Of a DNA stretch of 64,000 bases, positions 1 to 9,381 are shown piece after piece; positions within the stretch are counted from its first letter, which is position 1, and the number at the start of each line of letters is the position of its first letter. The stretch lies in NCBI RefSeq assembly GCF_018614975.1, contig NZ_JAGGNR010000011.1, forward strand, positions 372,001-436,000. The letters are read 5' to 3'. This DNA comes from Paenibacillus polymyxa. Lineage in GTDB: Bacteria; Bacillota; Bacilli; Paenibacillales; Paenibacillaceae. A model generated the notes under the pieces. The model saw only the letters and a list, made by a program, of their open reading frames with translations, made no database searches and was not told the origin of the DNA. A program made the position numbers and the translations under genes.

Positions 1-545
1 TTAGACGCTGGAAAGTGCTTCTGAGCAAATTAATTACGCTGATTATGTTTGTATCGATCATAGTGGTATCAGCCTACATTATATGTTATGTCATATCGGG
101 TGCGGTCTTTGGTTATAAAGGCTTCAACATGCCAATCTTCACAGGATTCAAGGTTGTGGGAACAGATGTCGATATGTCGGCAGTGCATGCTGTAGACCAG
201 TGGTTGTATATGCTTATGCAGGCAGGACTGATCTGGTTTGTGAGTGTAATTGTGGCTATGCTTGCATTTATGGTATCCGTGCTTGTGCGAAGTACTGCTG
301 CAAGTATCGTTATCATGATGGCCGCGCTGATTGCAGGAACAATCTTGACCAGTATGGCTGCATCCTGGCAGACAGCGAAGTATCTGTTCATGGTTAACCT
401 CGAACTTCCGAATTATTTGTCTGGCGGATTACCACCAATCGAGGGTATGAATTTAGGTTTTTCCCTTATTGTGCTTAGTGTTTGGGGCATTGCTTCACTC
501 ATTGTGTCATTCCTTGTCTTTACGAAACGGGATATCTTGAATTAA
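1..545 (+). CDS. ABC-2 type transporter permease, 3-prime part
   Basis: The frame is already open at base 3 (residues RRWKVLLSKL), so the start lies before the window and only about 180 C-terminal residues are seen. They form several hydrophobic spans: residues near 5-30, 65-90, 95-118 and 150-170 of the visible part. The basic juxtamembrane segment followed by alternating spans, ending with a final span and the short basic tail FTKRDILN, is typical of the membrane subunit of ABC-2 exporters. The ATPase partner would be expected upstream, outside the window. It is followed by parE after 76 bp. The family call rests on topology and general resemblance; another multi-pass membrane protein is possible. 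Confidence 0.6.
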   Translation, partial: RRWKVLLSKLITLIMFVSIIVVSAYIICYVISGAVFGYKGFNMPIFTGFKVVGTDVDMSAVHAVDQWLYMLMQAGLIWFVSVIVAMLAFMVSVLVRSTAASIVIMMAALIAGTILTSMAASWQTAKYLFMVNLELPNYLSGGLPPIEGMNLGFSLIVLSVWGIASLIVSFLVFTKRDILN

Positions 546-621
546 AATGGACAAGGATAAGAAAACATCTGTTTGCATTTTAGGCATTTTTTTAGTTGCA
601 AGTTAAGAAGGGGGAGCATGA

Positions 622-2601
622 ATGGTCGAGCAAATCGATATGTCGGCAGGTTCGACAGGCGGAGGACAGGGGTCTTCAGGCTACGACGCGGACGACATTC
701 AAGTACTTGAAGGGTTGGTAGCGGTACGGAAACGGCCGGGGATGTACATCGGCAGCACCAGCACTTCGGGTCTACATCATTTGGTATGGGAAATTGTCGA
801 CAACGCTGTCGACGAACATCTCGCCAAATTCTGCTCCAAAATCGATATCACGCTGCATAAGGACGGTTCTATTACGGTTCAGGATAACGGAAGGGGAATT
901 CCGACAGGTATACATAAAACAGGGATTCCTACTCCCCAGGTCGTGTTTACGATTTTGCACGCAGGCGGAAAGTTCGGTGGATCAGGATACAAAAAATCAG
1001 GCGGTTTGCACGGTGTAGGTGCGTCAGTTACAAACGCATTGTCCGAGTGGCTTGAAGTCGAGATTTTCCGTGATGGCAAGATTCATCGTCAGCGATTCGA
1101 GTACTGGAAGGACAAAAAAGGGATTGAACATGTCGGTGAACCGGTCTCCGGTCTCGAAGTGTTGGGCAATACCAATCGGACAGGTACAAAAGTTACATTT
1201 AAACCGGATATTCGGGTGTTCCAGAGCGGCATTCAATTTAATTATGATACATTGGCAGAACGTCTTCAGGAGATTGCTTTTCTGAATTCGGGTCTGAAAA
1301 TTGTGCTCAAGGACGAACGTTCGGGCAATCAGGATGAATACATGTATGAAGGCGGAGCAAGCCAGTTTGTTGCTTTTCTTAACGAAAATAAAGATGTGCT
1401 GCATGATGTTATTCACTTCTATGCGGAGAAGGATGACATTGAAGTCGAAGTGGCAATCCAGTATAACGCGGGTTATACGGAAACACTGGCTTCGTTCGTG
1501 AACTCGATCCCTACTCGGGGCGGCGGTACTCATGAGACTGGATTCAGGGCTGCGTATACCCGTGTAATGAATGATTACGCACGGCGTACCAGCATGATTA
1601 AGGAAAAAGATAAAAACCTCGAAGGTAATGACCTGCGTGAAGGTATGATGGCCGTCATCAGTGTCAAAATGTCAGATGTTGAGTTCGTAGGTCAGACCAA
1701 GGATCAGCTCGGCAGCGCTTCCGCTCGAAGTGCAGTGGATTCGGTCGTGTCCGAAAATATTCAAAGGTTCCTGGAAGAAAACCCGCAGGTAGCGCAAACG
1801 TTAATTCGCAAAGCGGTTCAAGCCTCCAGAGCCAGAGAAGCAGCTCGCAAAGCACGTGATGATATGCGTACAGGCAAAAAACGCAGTGAAAGTTCTAACC
1901 TGAACGGCAAACTGACGCCGGCGCAATCGAAGGATTTTACCCGAAATGAGTTATTTATTGTTGAAGGTGATTCCGCAGGTGGTTCTGCCAAACAGGGACG
2001 TGACTCGAAGATTCAGGCTATTCTGCCGCTCAAGGGAAAACCCCTCAATCCGGAAAAATCGAAGCTGGCCGACATTCTCAAAAATGAAGAATACCGCGCT
2101 ATTACAGCGGCGATCGGGGCGGGCATAGGAACCGAATTTGCAGTTGAAGACAGCAATTATTCCAAAATTATCATTATGACCGATGCGGATACGGATGGCG
2201 CACATATTCAGGTGCTGCTGTTGACCTTCTTTTATCGTTATATGAAGCCTTTAATTGATGCAGGCAAAATATATATTGCTCAGCCGCCATTGTACAAACT
2301 TACTCGTAAGTCTGGTAAGCTCGCGAGTGTTCGATATGCATGGACGGATGAAGAACTAGCGAATTATATGAAGGAATTCGGTAATAATGTTGAGCTTCAA
2401 CGTTATAAAGGTCTTGGTGAGATGAATCCGGATCAACTGTGGGAGACAACAATGAATCCGGAAACTCGTGCGATGCTGAAGGTACAGATTGTTGATGCAG
2501 CAAAAGCAGAGCGTCGTGTATCTACGCTCATGGGTGATAAGGTTGATCCGCGGAAACGCTGGATTGTAGAGAACGTCGACTTTACAGAGTACGAAGAATA
2601 G
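622..2601 (+). CDS. parE: DNA topoisomerase IV subunit B
   Basis: This is the ATPase subunit of topoisomerase IV, which decatenates daughter chromosomes together with ParC. The 659-residue protein has the GHKL ATPase signatures DNGRGIP and GGLHGVGASVTNALS near residues 93-145, a transducer domain, then the Toprim motifs EGDSAGGSAKQGRDS and DADTDGAH, and the C-terminal KGLGEMNPDQLWETTMNP. The ending GDKVDPRKRWIVENV and the immediate parC neighbour favour ParE over GyrB. ATG 622 follows an AAGAAGGGGGAG ribosome site. parC begins about 12 bp after the stop, so the two are co-translated from one message. Confidence 0.95.
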   Translation: MVEQIDMSAGSTGGGQGSSGYDADDIQVLEGLVAVRKRPGMYIGSTSTSGLHHLVWEIVDNAVDEHLAKFCSKIDITLHKDGSITVQDNGRGIPTGIHKTGIPTPQVVFTILHAGGKFGGSGYKKSGGLHGVGASVTNALSEWLEVEIFRDGKIHRQRFEYWKDKKGIEHVGEPVSGLEVLGNTNRTGTKVTFKPDIRVFQSGIQFNYDTLAERLQEIAFLNSGLKIVLKDERSGNQDEYMYEGGASQFVAFLNENKDVLHDVIHFYAEKDDIEVEVAIQYNAGYTETLASFVNSIPTRGGGTHETGFRAAYTRVMNDYARRTSMIKEKDKNLEGNDLREGMMAVISVKMSDVEFVGQTKDQLGSASARSAVDSVVSENIQRFLEENPQVAQTLIRKAVQASRAREAARKARDDMRTGKKRSESSNLNGKLTPAQSKDFTRNELFIVEGDSAGGSAKQGRDSKIQAILPLKGKPLNPEKSKLADILKNEEYRAITAAIGAGIGTEFAVEDSNYSKIIIMTDADTDGAHIQVLLLTFFYRYMKPLIDAGKIYIAQPPLYKLTRKSGKLASVRYAWTDEELANYMKEFGNNVELQRYKGLGEMNPDQLWETTMNPETRAMLKVQIVDAAKAERRVSTLMGDKVDPRKRWIVENVDFTEYEE

Positions 2602-2613
2602 AAGGTGCTTGGA

Positions 2614-5076
2614 ATGAGTCCATCAGAACAATTTATGCCGGCCTTTCTCGAAGAGGTCGTAGGGGACCGGTTCGGTCGCTACTCCAAATATATTATTCAG
2701 GATCGAGCCATTCCGGATGTCCGGGATGGGTTGAAGCCAGTACAACGGCGTATTCTGTACGCCATGTACGATTCAGGTAATACGCCTGACAAGACTTACC
2801 GCAAGTCTGCCAAAACCGTTGGGGACGTAATGGGTAATTATCATCCACATGGTGACTCCTCCATCTATGAAGGTATGGTGCGGATGGCTCAGCCTTGGAA
2901 AATGGGCCATATGCTCGTGGACGGTCATGGTAACTGGGGATCACAGGATGATGACCCGGCAGCGGCGATGCGGTATACGGAGGCCCGTTTGTCGCCCATC
3001 GCGATGGAGATGCTTCGCGATATCGAGAAACGGACGGTGCTGTTTAAGGATAATTTTGATAATACGGCCAAAGAACCGGTTGTATTGCCATCCCGTTATC
3101 CGAACTTGCTGGTTAATGGTGTCAGCGGTATCTCCTCAGGGTTTGCAACGGAGATTCCTCCACACAATTTGCGTGAAGTCATTGATGCTTCCATCGCTGT
3201 GATGGAGAAACCGTCGATTGAGCTGGACGAGATCATGATGTTTATGAAGGGTCCTGACTTTCCAACCGGCGGATTAATTATGGGCGGTGACGGCATTCTG
3301 GATGCCTATCGCACAGGTAAGGGACGGATCTATATCCGGTCCAAAACCGATATTGAAAACATGCGTGGTGGCAAACAGCAAATCGTCATTACCGAGATCC
3401 CTTATCAAGTTGTGAAGTCTCGCCTGGTTACAGCGATGGAGAACATCCGACTTGAGAAGAAGGTTGAAGGTATTGCCGAAGTGCGTGATGAGAGCGGACG
3501 TGAAGGTCTGCGAATCGTGGTTGAGCTGAAAAAAGAAGCGGACGCACAAGGTATTTTGGCTTATTTGCTGAAGAAAACCGACCTGCAGGTCACCTATAAC
3601 TTCAATATGGTGGCGATTGTGAATAAAGCACCACAACAATTGGGATTGAAATCAATTCTGGAGGCTTACATTGCCCATCAGCGGGAAGTTGTTACATTCC
3701 GTACCCGGTTTGAGCTGGAGAAAGCGGAAGACCGTGCACATGTGCTGGAGGGCTTGGTTAAAGCTCTTAACATCCTTGACGAGGTCATTGCAGCGATCAA
3801 AGCGTCGAAGAACCGTCAAGATGCTCAAAATAACCTGATGTGGATGTTTGGATTCACAGAACGCCAAGCGGATTCCATCCTTACTTTGCAATTGTACCGT
3901 TTGACTAATCTGGAGATCAATTCTCTGGAAAAGGAACTCGGTGAACTGATGAAAAAGATTGCACAACTACGATCCATTCTGGATAGTGACCGCAAGCTCA
4001 TTGGAGTCATCCGCAAAGAATTGATGGAGATTCGTGAGAAATACGGCATAGACCGTCGTTCTGCGATTCAGGGTGAAGTGGAAGAACTCAAGGTTAATCT
4101 CGAAGTACTTGTGAACGCGGAAGATGTATTTGTTACGTTATCCAAAGAAGGATACGTGAAACGTACAGGAATGCAGTCCTTTACACGTTCTGGTGGTGAA
4201 CGGAGTGGAAGTGGTGTGAAAGACGGCGATTATATCGCTCAGGTTCTGGAAGTAAATACACTTGAGAATCTGCTTGTCTTTACGAGGAAAGGTCAGTATT
4301 TCCTGTTACCTGTTCACCAGGTACCTGAATTCAAGTGGAAAGACCCAGGCACAGCCATTGTGAACGTGATTCCCCTTGCGAAAGATGACCGTATTGCAAG
4401 TGTGCTTGCTGTGAAATCCTTTGAAGAACCGAATCACAGTCTGGTCTTCGTTACGCGAAGAGGACAGGTGAAACGAACGGAACTGAAGGATTATATTACC
4501 AAACGTTCCGGTGCGGTTGCGGCTTGTAAAGTGGGCAAGGACGATGAAGTGTTATCTGTACATCTAAGTACAGGCAGTCAAGATATTATGCTGATTACAA
4601 AAGAAGCCATGGCGATTCGTTTCCGAGAGGATGAGGTTAATCCAATGGGACGTGTATCCGGTGGGGTTCGTGGTATTCAGTTGAAAGATACAGATGAAGT
4701 TGTATCTGCCCTATGGGTAGAAGGAGATGTAGGTGAAGTTGCCGTGTTGTCCGATCTTGGATATGGTAAACGTTCATTACTCCTGGATTATGCTGTCCAG
4801 AGCCGTGGAGGCAAGGGGCTTGCCACATTTGAGTTCAAAGAAGGCAAACGTGTGAAACCGAATGGCAGCCGTATTGTTGGAGCGTTTTATTGCAAAGAGC
4901 AACGTAACATCACTGTAATGACCAAGGAAGGCCAAGTGCATCCGATCTCTTCGGAAGGTGTTCCGATTACTGAGCGCAAACATATTGGCAAACTGATCGT
5001 TCCTGTGGATAAACAGGACGAGATCGTTGAACTTCTGAGGGACTTCAATGAGAATCAACCAGCAGCATCTTCATAA
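2614..5076 (+). CDS. parC: DNA topoisomerase IV subunit A
   Basis: This is the DNA breakage-reunion subunit of topoisomerase IV. An in-frame GTG lies at 2605, but ATG 2614 ([11 protein letters not shown]) is better spaced from GAAGGTG, so I choose it; the product is then 820 residues. The catalytic tyrosine is Tyr121 in RYTEARLSP. The quinolone-determining region reads GDSSIYE (Ser82, Ser83, Glu86), with serine and acidic residues intact and so no classical quinolone-resistance substitution there. The C-terminal beta-pinwheel has a degenerate GyrA box (QSRGGKG instead of QRRGGKG), which supports ParC rather than GyrA. A terminator follows. Confidence 0.95.
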   Translation: MSPSEQFMPAFLEEVVGDRFGRYSKYIIQDRAIPDVRDGLKPVQRRILYAMYDSGNTPDKTYRKSAKTVGDVMGNYHPHGDSSIYEGMVRMAQPWKMGHMLVDGHGNWGSQDDDPAAAMRYTEARLSPIAMEMLRDIEKRTVLFKDNFDNTAKEPVVLPSRYPNLLVNGVSGISSGFATEIPPHNLREVIDASIAVMEKPSIELDEIMMFMKGPDFPTGGLIMGGDGILDAYRTGKGRIYIRSKTDIENMRGGKQQIVITEIPYQVVKSRLVTAMENIRLEKKVEGIAEVRDESGREGLRIVVELKKEADAQGILAYLLKKTDLQVTYNFNMVAIVNKAPQQLGLKSILEAYIAHQREVVTFRTRFELEKAEDRAHVLEGLVKALNILDEVIAAIKASKNRQDAQNNLMWMFGFTERQADSILTLQLYRLTNLEINSLEKELGELMKKIAQLRSILDSDRKLIGVIRKELMEIREKYGIDRRSAIQGEVEELKVNLEVLVNAEDVFVTLSKEGYVKRTGMQSFTRSGGERSGSGVKDGDYIAQVLEVNTLENLLVFTRKGQYFLLPVHQVPEFKWKDPGTAIVNVIPLAKDDRIASVLAVKSFEEPNHSLVFVTRRGQVKRTELKDYITKRSGAVAACKVGKDDEVLSVHLSTGSQDIMLITKEAMAIRFREDEVNPMGRVSGGVRGIQLKDTDEVVSALWVEGDVGEVAVLSDLGYGKRSLLLDYAVQSRGGKGLATFEFKEGKRVKPNGSRIVGAFYCKEQRNITVMTKEGQVHPISSEGVPITERKHIGKLIVPVDKQDEIVELLRDFNENQPAASS

Positions 5077-5103
5077 AAAAACAAGTTCATAAAAAAAGCA
5101 AAC

Positions 5104-5153
5104 AAGACTTTTCGCAGCGCAGCTAATCCTGTCATGCGAAGAGTCTTTTTTTG
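5104..5153 (+). terminator. Terminator of parE-parC
   Basis: AAGACTTTTCGCA (5104-5116) pairs with TGCGAAGAGTCTT (5135-5147) with one wobble or mismatch and is followed by a run of T. It ends the parE-parC transcript. Confidence 0.9.
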
Positions 5154-5319
5154 TTGTTCGAAGGCGGATTAGAAGAGGTCATCCATGCGAAGTTTAACAA
5201 CCTTCGTCGATTACGGTCGATCGCTAGGAAATTGAAAAAAGGCAGCAGGAATGCGGCTTTAGAGCGCGAAAACTTAAGCAGGTGAAGTGATAACCGGTTG
5301 CAGAGAGGAGCGATGGAAG

Positions 5320-5760
5320 ATGTATAATTCCGATTTTGCCAAGTGCTGGTTCAGGTTAACCAAAGATTATAAATTGCATATGGATCAAGAGCTGGCACCC
5401 TCATTAACGGAGGCTCAGCTGGCTGTTCTGGAGGTGCTTGAAGATCATCAGAAGATGAAACCTTCGGATCTGATTCCTTATCTGGCGACTACGCCAGCTG
5501 CCGTAACCATGCTGCTCGATCGGATGGAGAAGAATGATCTGATTCGCAGGAATCGGGATAATCAGGATCGACGCATTGTGTGGGTATCTCTGTCAGAGAA
5601 AGGAAGAATGGAGACAGAGCGGGGAATCACCATCCGTAACGAATTCATGAACTCTGTTCTCAGTAACATTTCGATGCACAATCAACAATTGCTGGTATAT
5701 CTGTTAGGCAAAATGACAACACCTAAGACCAAAGAGCCTGCCTTATCTACTTCGGTATGA
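5320..5760 (+). CDS. MarR-family transcriptional regulator
   Basis: The 146-residue protein is a winged-helix dimer of the MarR type: helix-turn-helix around MKPSDLIPYLATTPAAVTMLLDRME and the wing DNQDRRIVWVSLSEKGR, where the DRR motif is characteristic. An in-frame start exists at 5287, but ATG 5320 has an AGAGGAG ribosome site nine bases upstream, so I use it. It stands alone between terminators, so its target is not evident. The second MarR gene 280 bp downstream is a different subfamily member with little sequence in common outside the fold. Confidence 0.85.
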   Translation: MYNSDFAKCWFRLTKDYKLHMDQELAPSLTEAQLAVLEVLEDHQKMKPSDLIPYLATTPAAVTMLLDRMEKNDLIRRNRDNQDRRIVWVSLSEKGRMETERGITIRNEFMNSVLSNISMHNQQLLVYLLGKMTTPKTKEPALSTSV

Positions 5761-5780
5761 TACCATGCTAATTCTTCTGA

Positions 5781-5836
5781 ATAACCATAGGAGTGCCTGC
5801 TCGTTTCATGCAGGAGCCCTATGGTTATGTTATTTA
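5781..5836 (+). terminator. Terminator after the first marR
   Basis: ATAACCATAGG...GCCTGC pairs with GCAGG...CCTATGGTTAT (5781-5828), a long hairpin followed by a modest T-rich stretch (TGTTATTT). Confidence 0.75.
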
Positions 5837-5947
5837 CAAAATACATATGATACACACTGTGTCCGAGTTAGTTTAGTTGAGTAAAGGTAGGGAAGTAACA
5901 CAGTTAGTATGTCCTAATATTATTTTTGTAATTTAATATGTAAAGAG

Positions 5948-5975
5948 TTGACTATGTAAATATTTTTGTTATAAT
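5948..5975 (+). promoter_or_regulatory. Sigma-A promoter of marR-exporter operon
   Basis: TTGACT (5948-5953) and TATAAT (5970-5975) are separated by 16 bp. Transcription would start near 5982, ahead of the palindrome at 5993-6012 and the ATG at 6041. Confidence 0.8.
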
Positions 5976-5992
5976 AAATAATTGTTCCCCTG

Positions 5993-6012
5993 ATATTTCG
6001 TGTACGAAATAT
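5993..6012. promoter_or_regulatory. Candidate MarR operator (20-bp palindrome)
   Basis: ATATTTCGT-GT-ACGAAATAT is a perfect inverted repeat with nine-base arms. It lies 18 bp after the -10 box, at about +11 to +30, where a bound repressor would block elongation or open-complex escape. MarR dimers typically bind 16-20 bp palindromes of this kind upstream of their own genes, so autoregulation by the product of 6041-6487 is the simple reading. Confidence 0.75.
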
Positions 6013-6040
6013 TATATTCCAAAAGTAAAAGGGTGAATCA

Positions 6041-6487
6041 ATGACTGATACGTATGAAGTATTCTATATTATTAATTCGTTCCGCCAAGTGAATCAAATG
6101 CTTTTTCGAGCATTTTGGAATGAAAACAAGGAGATCGAGCTGACTTCGATCCAGTTTATGGTGTTATCCATTCTGAGGGAGCGTCCTTCCATTGGCATCA
6201 ATGAAGTGGCTGAGCTATGCCATATGGGCAGCAGTTCCATGAGCGCTGTTGTGGAGCGACTGGTCAAAGGCGAGTATATCGTTCGGACACGTTCAGATGC
6301 TGACCGCCGATCCGTTAAGCTTCAGATTACGGACAAAGGGGAACAGGCCCAACAGGAAACGCACCATTTGTGGATGGAAAGAGTGTCACCTATTTTGGAT
6401 ATATCGAAGGAAGACCTTGAGCACCTACTTAGAATTCATAGTCAAATGATTGAAAAGTTAGAAGGAAGAGAGATGAACAACATATGA
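6041..6487 (+). CDS. MarR-family repressor of the adjacent exporter
   Basis: This 148-residue winged-helix protein has the MarR layout: N-terminal dimerisation helix, helix-turn-helix around IGINEVAELCHMGSSSMSAVVERL, and the wing with SDADRRSVKLQITDKGE (DRR motif). ATG 6041 has AAAAGGGTG upstream. Its stop overlaps the start of the drug exporter by four bases (ATGA), so the pair is co-translated, and the palindrome in its own leader is a probable operator. The likely role is ligand-responsive repression of the exporter operon; the inducer cannot be read from sequence. Confidence 0.87.
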   Translation: MTDTYEVFYIINSFRQVNQMLFRAFWNENKEIELTSIQFMVLSILRERPSIGINEVAELCHMGSSSMSAVVERLVKGEYIVRTRSDADRRSVKLQITDKGEQAQQETHHLWMERVSPILDISKEDLEHLLRIHSQMIEKLEGREMNNI

Positions 6488-7995
6488 GTACGACTACTGC
6501 TGCAGCTCCATCCTCCGCGATGGACAACATCAAGAAAGGCCCGATTGTAGCGGCATTGTTAATTGGTGCCTTTGTGGCATTCCTGAACCAAACCCTGATG
6601 AACGTAGCGCTTCCTAAAATCATGGAAGACCTCGCGATCAATGCCAACAAAGCCCAATGGTTAACTACGGGTTACATGCTTGTGAACGGTGTACTAATTC
6701 CGGTTACGGCATATCTGATTGCCAAATTTTCAACGCGTCAAATTTTCATTACAGCCATGACTCTATTTACCATAGGTACATTAGTCTGTGGTCTTAGTCC
6801 AACCTTCACCATTCTGATGGTAGGTCGTGTCATTCAAGCGGCAGGTGCAGGTATCCTGATGCCTCTGATGACCGTTGTATTCCTGACCATCTTCCCGATT
6901 GAGAAACGCGGTCAGGCCATGGGAACCATGGGGATTGCGATGATTCTGGCTCCTGCGATTGGGCCTACACTTTCAGGTTATGTGGTTGAGCATTATTCCT
7001 GGAGATTGTTGTTCTACATCATCTTGCCATTCTCTATTATTGCAACGGCAATCGGTATTGCTTTTGTCAAAAACGTAACACGTCAGTCCAGACCTAAACT
7101 GGATTATCCAGGCGTTATTTTATCTACACTAGGTTTTGGTAGTTTGCTCTACGGATTTAGTGATGCGGGTACCGATGGATGGGGCAGTGCAATTGTCATT
7201 GGATGCCTCGTTGTAGGTGCGATATCCCTGATTCTGTTCGTTATTCGTCAACTGACAACAGATCATCCGCTCCTTGAGTTCCGTATTTTCAAGTACAACA
7301 TGTATACATTAACAACGATTATCAATATGCTCGTGACAATGGCGATGTTTGCAGGTATGATTCTGCTCCCTATTTTCCTGCAAAACATTCGTGGATTCTC
7401 ACCGATTGAATCAGGACTTCTGATGATGCCCGGTGCGATATTGATGGGGATTATGTCTCCTATTACTGGTCGCATATTTGACAAAGTGGGCGCACGCTGG
7501 CTTTCGGTTGCAGGTCTTGCCATTACGGCAATTACAACTTTTGGATTGAGTCGTCTGGCCATCGATACCACTTACAGCTACATGATGTTTATCTACACGG
7601 CTCGTATGTTCGGTATGTCGATGCTGATGATGCCGATCCAGACAGCAGGTCTGAACCAACTGCCTCAGCGTCTGAACGCGCATGGTACAGCGATGTCCAA
7701 TACATTGCGTACAGTTGCCGGTGCGATCGGTACAGCCATTCTGGTTACCATCATGAGTAGTAAGCTCAAAACACATCTGGCGGATGCAGTGGCTGCGGGT
7801 CAGGTTAATCCAAATGATAAGACAGCAATGATTGCTGCTACAGCAGATGCAACAATTTACGGTGTTAACTATGCATTCATCGTGGCTACCGGAATGACCG
7901 TGGTTGCTTTGATCATGGCGTTCTTTATTCGGAAAACGAAACCAGCTGTTGAACCTGTTACTGTAGAACAGGAAAAAGCGACGGCTACAGCGTAA
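6484..7995 (+). CDS. DHA2-family MFS multidrug exporter
   Basis: The 503-residue membrane protein has about 14 hydrophobic spans, the hallmark of the DHA2 (EmrB/QacA) drug:H+ antiporters. Seen motifs include FLNQTLMNVALPKIMEDL in TM1, GRVIQAAGAGILMPLMT in TM4 and the antiporter motif C region APAIGPTLSGYVVE followed by WRLLFYI. It overlaps the upstream marR gene by four bases. Expected function is proton-driven export of hydrophobic drugs or dyes from the cytoplasmic membrane; the substrate is unknown. A strong terminator follows. Confidence 0.9.
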   Translation: MSTTTAAAPSSAMDNIKKGPIVAALLIGAFVAFLNQTLMNVALPKIMEDLAINANKAQWLTTGYMLVNGVLIPVTAYLIAKFSTRQIFITAMTLFTIGTLVCGLSPTFTILMVGRVIQAAGAGILMPLMTVVFLTIFPIEKRGQAMGTMGIAMILAPAIGPTLSGYVVEHYSWRLLFYIILPFSIIATAIGIAFVKNVTRQSRPKLDYPGVILSTLGFGSLLYGFSDAGTDGWGSAIVIGCLVVGAISLILFVIRQLTTDHPLLEFRIFKYNMYTLTTIINMLVTMAMFAGMILLPIFLQNIRGFSPIESGLLMMPGAILMGIMSPITGRIFDKVGARWLSVAGLAITAITTFGLSRLAIDTTYSYMMFIYTARMFGMSMLMMPIQTAGLNQLPQRLNAHGTAMSNTLRTVAGAIGTAILVTIMSSKLKTHLADAVAAGQVNPNDKTAMIAATADATIYGVNYAFIVATGMTVVALIMAFFIRKTKPAVEPVTVEQEKATATA

Positions 7996-8020
7996 CGAAC
8001 ATCAGATAAAAAACCAAAAA

Positions 8021-8080
8021 AGAGAACTCTAGCAGTTGAAAAGGGGTAACCCTAACTGCCTGAGATCTCTTTTTTTTTTT
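8021..8080 (+). terminator. Terminator of the marR-exporter operon
   Basis: AGAGAACTCTAGCAGTT (from 8021) pairs imperfectly with AACTGCCTGAGATCTCT (to 8070), followed by ten T. Confidence 0.9.
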
Positions 8081-8110
8081 GGTGTGAGCGATATGAAGAG
8101 AGTACTCTTA

Positions 8111-8458
8111 TTATTCGGGCTGGATCGTTGGATCGAGAAGAAATACAGGATCGGGCTCATAACCGAACTGTTTGAGATTAATGGTTCCATTCAGTTGAAA
8201 CTCTACACCTTCGCTAATCAGTTCTGTTTCCTGCATCATGCGCGAGTGTTCATCTGGTATGGAGAGTTCGCCTTTTGCGTTGACGACACGGTGCCAGGGC
8301 AGACGTTCCTTGCGGCTCATCGAGTGCAGAATACGTACGACTTGTCTCGCGGCTCTTGGACTTCCGGCATGTGCTGCAATTTGACCGTAAGTCATCACTT
8401 TACCTTCGGGAATCGCCGCGATGATCGCAACGACTCGTTTGGTAAAAGGGGTCATCAT
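8111..8458 (-). CDS. Alkyltransferase-like protein (ATL)
   Basis: The 115-residue protein matches the C-terminal DNA-binding domain of O6-alkylguanine-DNA alkyltransferase: GKVMTYGQIAAHAGSPRAARQV with its arginine finger, then LPWHRVV. The active-site PCHRV cysteine is replaced by tryptophan, which defines ATL proteins (E. coli YbaZ, yeast Atl1). By family knowledge it cannot transfer alkyl groups but binds O6-alkylguanine and flags it for nucleotide excision repair. AGAGGAG precedes the tandem ATG starts at 8458 and 8455. It reads away from the pseudouridine synthase gene, from which it is separated by a perfect terminator hairpin. Confidence 0.88.
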   Translation of the reverse strand: MMTPFTKRVVAIIAAIPEGKVMTYGQIAAHAGSPRAARQVVRILHSMSRKERLPWHRVVNAKGELSIPDEHSRMMQETELISEGVEFQLNGTINLKQFGYEPDPVFLLDPTIQPE

Positions 8459-8500
8459 GATGTCTCCTCTCTGTATCTTAGGTATATAGCTGAAAATATG

Positions 8501-8540
8501 AAAAAACGTGTCGTTCAGATACAGAATCTGAACGACACGT
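8501..8540 (-). terminator. Terminator of the pseudouridine synthase operon
   Basis: ACGTGTCGTTCAGAT (8506-8520) and ATCTGAACGACACGT (8526-8540) form a perfect 15-bp stem with a five-base loop. On the minus strand it runs into six T, so it ends transcription coming from 8648. Confidence 0.92.
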
Positions 8541-8647
8541 GATATGGACAGATCTAACCTGATCCTGTGTATTTAAAGAGGTTGTTCGATAAACCGCTTG
8601 TGATCGCATCTTATCGGTACTGAAAACCAGTCTTTTTGAACACGTAC

Positions 8648-9379
8648 TTATGGATGTTGTCCAAAAGCTTTTTGGTACACGGCAGCGGGCCATTCTGCCC
8701 AAGGGAATTCTCTTGCAGGCAAAGATTGCAAAATAACTTCTTCCTTGGTAACGGGATGGGGGAAAGCTGCAATTGCAGACCATAGAGCAATCTGTTGTCC
8801 GGGTTTATTCACGCTTGCACCGTACTTCTGATCCCCGTACAGAGGGCAACCGATTTCTTTCATTTGCACCCGAATCTGATGAGATCTGCCGGTGTGCAGT
8901 TCGATATGGACGAGGCTGTAACGGTCTGTTTCCCCGATAACACGGTAATCCAGAACGGCATCCTTACCGCCAGCGGTACCCTTAGGCACAACAGTAACGG
9001 TATTCGTGCGCGCGTCTTTCAGCAACGTGTGTTTTAACGTTCCCTGCTGTGCAGGCAACTTGCCATGTACAACAGCCGCATATATTTTACGGAAATGACG
9101 TCCGCGTACAGTCTCGGACAATCTCGAAGCGGCTTTGGATGTCTTGGCAAAGATCATTGCCCCTCCAACAGGGCGATCAAGTCGGTGTACTAACCCGAGA
9201 TAAACATTGCCAGGTTTGTTGTATCGTTCTTTCAGATCCTGCTTCAGCAATGTAAGCAAATCGAGATCACCTGATGAATCTTCCTGGGTAGGTACATTGA
9301 CCGGCTTCGTAATACCTAACAGATGGTTGTCTTCGAACAGAATTGGAATTGCATCGTGGTCATGCCGATGTTCTGACAT
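8648..9379 (-). CDS. RluA-family RNA pseudouridine synthase
   Basis: The 243-residue enzyme converts uridines in rRNA or tRNA to pseudouridine. The catalytic motif is HRLDRPVGG (RluA family HRLDxxTSG; Asp is the nucleophile) and the later GRSHQIRVQM and YGDQKYG motifs are present. There is no N-terminal S4 domain, so it is a short RluA/RluC-like member. A longer frame begins at 9412, but ATG 9379 follows GGGAG at good spacing and lies two bases after the stop of the upstream methyltransferase, so the two are translationally coupled. The exact RNA target is unknown. Confidence 0.88.
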   Translation of the reverse strand: MSEHRHDHDAIPILFEDNHLLGITKPVNVPTQEDSSGDLDLLTLLKQDLKERYNKPGNVYLGLVHRLDRPVGGAMIFAKTSKAASRLSETVRGRHFRKIYAAVVHGKLPAQQGTLKHTLLKDARTNTVTVVPKGTAGGKDAVLDYRVIGETDRYSLVHIELHTGRSHQIRVQMKEIGCPLYGDQKYGASVNKPGQQIALWSAIAAFPHPVTKEEVILQSLPAREFPWAEWPAAVYQKAFGQHP

Positions 9380-9381
9380 GA

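Noticed and set aside
1024-1533. A 169-codon minus-strand frame inside parE
   Set aside because: Pure shadow of a strongly conserved gene in the opposite frame.
8036-8542. A 168-codon plus-strand frame over the ATL gene
   Set aside because: It is the antisense of the alkyltransferase-like gene, has no RBS and crosses two terminators.
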